A DNA stretch of 64,000 nucleotides from Thermothelomyces thermophilus ATCC 42464. Taxonomy: Eukaryota > Ascomycota > Sordariomycetes > Sordariales > Chaetomiaceae. Below, piece by piece: positions 61,104 through 64,000 of this stretch (its first letter is position 1; every line of letters begins with the position of its first letter). The DNA is taken from positions 806,001 to 870,000 of the forward strand of contig NC_016474.1 of NCBI RefSeq assembly GCF_000226095.1, given 5' to 3'. Under the pieces are notes generated by a model. That model had not been told where the DNA came from. It searched no databases and was given only the letters and a program-made list of their open reading frames with translations. A program made the translations under genes and the position numbers.

Positions 61104-63599
61104 TCATGTATCAGTTACCTCACCCATCGCCACGTCTCCGTCGCCTGGTGGTGCTGCTGGCTCAGCATCTGGCCCGTTCTGTGCCGAGCCTTGTGTTTCG
61201 TATATGGCCGCCTTGAGAGAATCTAGGTCCCTGACGACCGAGTCGTAAAATCCGGGAGTATTGGTTTCCTCCTCCGCCCCGGCCGCCTCAATCAGGATAA
61301 ACCTTGCATCGAAGCCATTGTCCTTGACCTGCTGTGCGCCCTATAGTACCTTGTCAGTTTCTGACGCTGCGGAGATCTGAGGGGAGTGAAATACACTCAC
61401 ATCACGGTCCACTTCCAGAATTGGCACCCTGTCATTGTCCAGAATGCCCTCCACCACCCTCTTGTTCGTCCCATGGACATTGTCGCCTTCTTCGCTAAAC
61501 TCGAGAAAGAGGTCGCCATCACGCATCACATTGAACGCTTGGACGTCCACAAAGTGGTAGTCCTTCCCATTGACCTCGCCTTCTTGGGGCTTGCGCGTGA
61601 CATGAGGTGGAACCCTGGTGAAAACCCGTGCGTGCTCAGCAGTGAACTGCTTGACCAGCTCGGATCTTGAACCGGGACTCGTGGTCCTGTCCACAATGAC
61701 AATCGCCCTGCGATCATCAGGGTACACTGCTTCGCCGTTGGCGGCAACCTCCTCAACCTCGGCTTCCTCGACCGGCTTGTCCTTGAAGATCACGTCGATC
61801 TTGTCATCGTCATCAATTTTATCGAAAACAACCAGCTTGGTTTTACTGGCCAGCCTCAAGGCTTTCCACGCCTTGCTCGCCTTGCTCTCCATCGCCAATG
61901 CTTTGGACTCATCGTCGGTTGCCCTCTCAATGTCAAAGTCGGCATCGTCGATGGCATCCCTGAAGCTACTCAGCTCTGGAAGGCTGTACCTCTCGGGGTC
62001 CTGGAGCTTTTCCATGGCGCTGGTCTCGTCCTCGTCGCCGAGAAACTCGAGTGAACGCGAGTCATTAGGCAGTCGCCTTGTTCTTGCCATCCTGGTTGCC
62101 GTCGCCCTAGCCTCGTCGAACTGTTGGGGAGACATGGGTGGAAGCTCGATGGACGGGCAGTTCTCGATCTTCCAACGCACCCAGTTCTTGTCCCTCACAA
62201 GGACCGTACCGACCATTCGCTCAAAGAATGGACCGTCAACCCCCCTCTGGAGGTACCTGGTGATCGAGCCTCTCATCTGTGTCGCCCATTTGGTGTCCTC
62301 TTCGCTCAGCTGCTGATCCGAGTAAGTCACCGACTTATTTGGGGTCTTGACGCTCGCCAGCTTCTCCTTTGCCTTTGGCGAGAGGGACAGGAGGAAGTCG
62401 AGGGTGATGAGCGCCTGGACGAGTATGTTACGCCGGAACGCGAGGTCGCTGATCTGCAGGGGTTGTCAGCGGCGAGGTGAGCGTGGAAGAGAGGGATAAG
62501 AACACACCTCGAGCTTGAACAGGTCCCTGCTCGTTAGGTATTTGGGGTTAAAGCTGTTGGCGAGTTCATCGTCAACGTCATCCCGCTTCCGTTTGAGACT
62601 TGGTTTCGCGTCGTCATCTGGTTTATCTAGCTTCTCCTTGGCACGAGACGGCTTCTCCGGGTTGATGGTGCAAAAGGTCGTCACGGTTGCCTCGAGACCA
62701 GCTTTAAAGGCAGCAAAATGGCTCGGGTCGAACAACTTCTTCGGCTGGTTGAAGCTTTCCTGAAGCGCCCAGAATATGGGATACAGCGCGTCCGGATCCA
62801 TGGGCTTGTCCTTTCGTGGCGTCGCATCCGTGTCCACGTCCATCCTCTCCCCATCCGTCGGCTGGGGCTCCTGGTCGTAGGTGGTAACATTTTCGACGTG
62901 GTACTCTCCTCTGAGGTTGACCGAGCTCTTGTCTCCAAGGGGGAAGCTCTGGAATGTGAAAATGAAGACTCTGCCACAAAAGGCCGGGTCGAGGGCTCTA
63001 GACAAGCGCCGGAGGAGCTCGTTACAGGTGCGGAGGATGACGAGTTGCTTCTGCTTGAAGTGTTTGGCGGTGATGCGCTCGCGACGTGACTCGAGAAAGT
63101 CGAATACCTTCCGGCAGCCGGCGATGGTTTGGCTGTCAAGCAGCTCCTCGACCAGCCAGAACAGCAGCGCTGGGTCGCATAGTTCGCAGTCCGAGAGGAG
63201 GGAGAGGATGTCGAGGAGGTTCCAGACGTTGACGAAGGCAGGAGACTCGATTGGCGTCGTTGCCTGGGGACATATGGCTGGTGAATATCAAGGCGCGGTT
63301 GACCTGGCCGGATCGGGAGGCCAACTCACAATCAATGTTTTGAAGATGTCCCGCGCGGCGGTTTCTATAAGGGCAAAGCGCTGTATCTTCTTGGTGTCGG
63401 CGGATTCGTCCGCCGAGACTTCGTAGCCCAGCGCATCGCTTAGCTGTCGCTCGAGATCGCCAAGGTCGGACTTTTCGAGGGGTGGCTCAATCGAGTTCGT
63501 TTTCTTGACGGACTCTGCGCGCGCGAGGAGGTCGTTTAGGAAGGCGCCTGCTGCAGCAACTCCCAAGATGCCGTGGCTGTCAACGATTGCCGCCGGCAT
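61104..63599 (-). CDS. hpr1: THO complex subunit Hpr1 (THOC1)
   Basis: Nuclear subunit of THO/TREX, coupling transcription to mRNA export and preventing R-loops. Exons 63599-63330, 63263-62508, 62453-61401 and 61340-61104 give 771 aa. The start at 63599 (MPAAIVDSHG) is the first ATG in frame. THOC1-family landmarks: FVNVWNLLDILSLLSDCELC, CRKVFDFLESRRERITAKHF, QLVILRTCNELLRRLSRALD, FCGRVFIFTFQSFPLGDKSS VNLRGEYH, YLTSRDLFKLEISDLAFRRN, and VTYSDQQLSEEDTKWA. An acidic charged region occupies about 480-600, and the final exon encodes an Ala/Asp-rich tail. The third intron has a short spacer with donor GTGAGT. The gene runs toward the INSIG gene. Confidence 0.93.
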
Positions 63600-64000
63600 C
63601 TTGTTCGTCTGAGCAGTACCCAAAGTCGGGAGGGAAAAAAAATTCGAGTGTTTGCAGCGTGCAGTGGCTTCCAGACGCGAATTGAGGTGCTATCCTTCTT
63701 CGTGTTGACGCTGAGCGAGCGGACGGAGCAACTGAAGCTCGAAAACGCGAGAGCAACGAGGGTTTCGCACGATGTTCTGGCCGAGTTGCAACTTGAATAA
63801 TACACAGTACTCTGCAATGACCAGGCTGATCGAAGATGCAAGGGCCCATTCAATGGGACCCACATCATCTCCGAAGCAAGACGTGGGGCCACAGTGTGGC
63901 GCACGGTTGCAAGGTCGAGAACTTGGGAACTCTGGAGCTCGGAAGAGTGCAAAGGAACGGGTATTGCGTACTGTGCGAAGTATATGTTTGCTGTACGGAG
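63600..64000. other. hpr1 promoter side to window end
   Basis: About 400 bp upstream of hpr1. No gene recognised. The window ends in TGTACGGAG, possibly another partial TACGGAGTA copy. Confidence 0.4.

Overview
This is nuclear DNA of a filamentous ascomycete, most likely a Sordariomycete of the Sordariales or Chaetomiaceae type. The evidence is many short (about 50-140 nt) introns with GTAAGT-like donors and GCTAAC/GCTGAC branch sites, plus Pezizomycotina-specific genes (con7, noxR, sphingolipid C9-methyltransferase). Protein-level matches come from recognising family motifs, not from a database search. The taxon below class level is inference.

Layout. 71-1559 (-) is the C2H2 regulator con7. 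Upstream of it lies about 10 kb without a recognisable gene. 12091-14540 (-) is the DEAD-box helicase dbp2, with an unusually long 491-nt intron. 15301-17830 (-) is a fused HMP-P kinase/TenA thiamine gene with 12 exons. 18393-22953 (-) is a Rictor/Avo3 TORC2 subunit. 24829-25984 (+) is urate oxidase. 26366-26993 (-) is mitochondrial ribosomal protein uL13m, divergent from the copper chaperone ccs1 (27650-28986, +). After a 4-kb gene-free gap come noxR (33004-34899, +), a FAR1/WRKY-GCM1-type DNA-binding protein (36948-38414, -), a small conserved protein of unknown function (39227-39762, +, with a GC-AG intron), rpl34 (40315-41040, +), an NDUFAF3-type complex I assembly factor (42158-43181, +) and sphingolipid C9-methyltransferase (43826-45635, -). 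The last block holds an HNH_2 nuclease-domain protein (46377-47647, -), the splicing factor spp2 (47978-48919, -) divergent from the NuA4 scaffold eaf1/vid21 (50072-54895, +), the ribosome-assembly WD protein mak11 (55375-56907, +), an INSIG homologue (58706-60157, +) and THO subunit hpr1 (61104-63599, -).

The genes are ordinary chromosomal housekeeping and regulatory genes, not one pathway cluster. Loose themes are RNA metabolism (dbp2, spp2, hpr1, mak11, rpl34), mitochondrial function (uL13m, ccs1, NDUFAF3) and signalling, lipid or morphogenesis control (con7, noxR, Rictor, C9-methyltransferase, INSIG). Exon structures below were checked by hand for frame closure: every multi-exon model sums to a multiple of three.

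I saw no transposon, no convincing tRNA or rRNA gene, no secondary-metabolite cluster and no clear new system. The most interesting signals are regulatory or structural: the dbp2 intron, a possible two-start ccs1, a uricase without a peroxisomal tail, a GC-AG intron, the long con7 upstream region and two families of dispersed short intergenic motifs.
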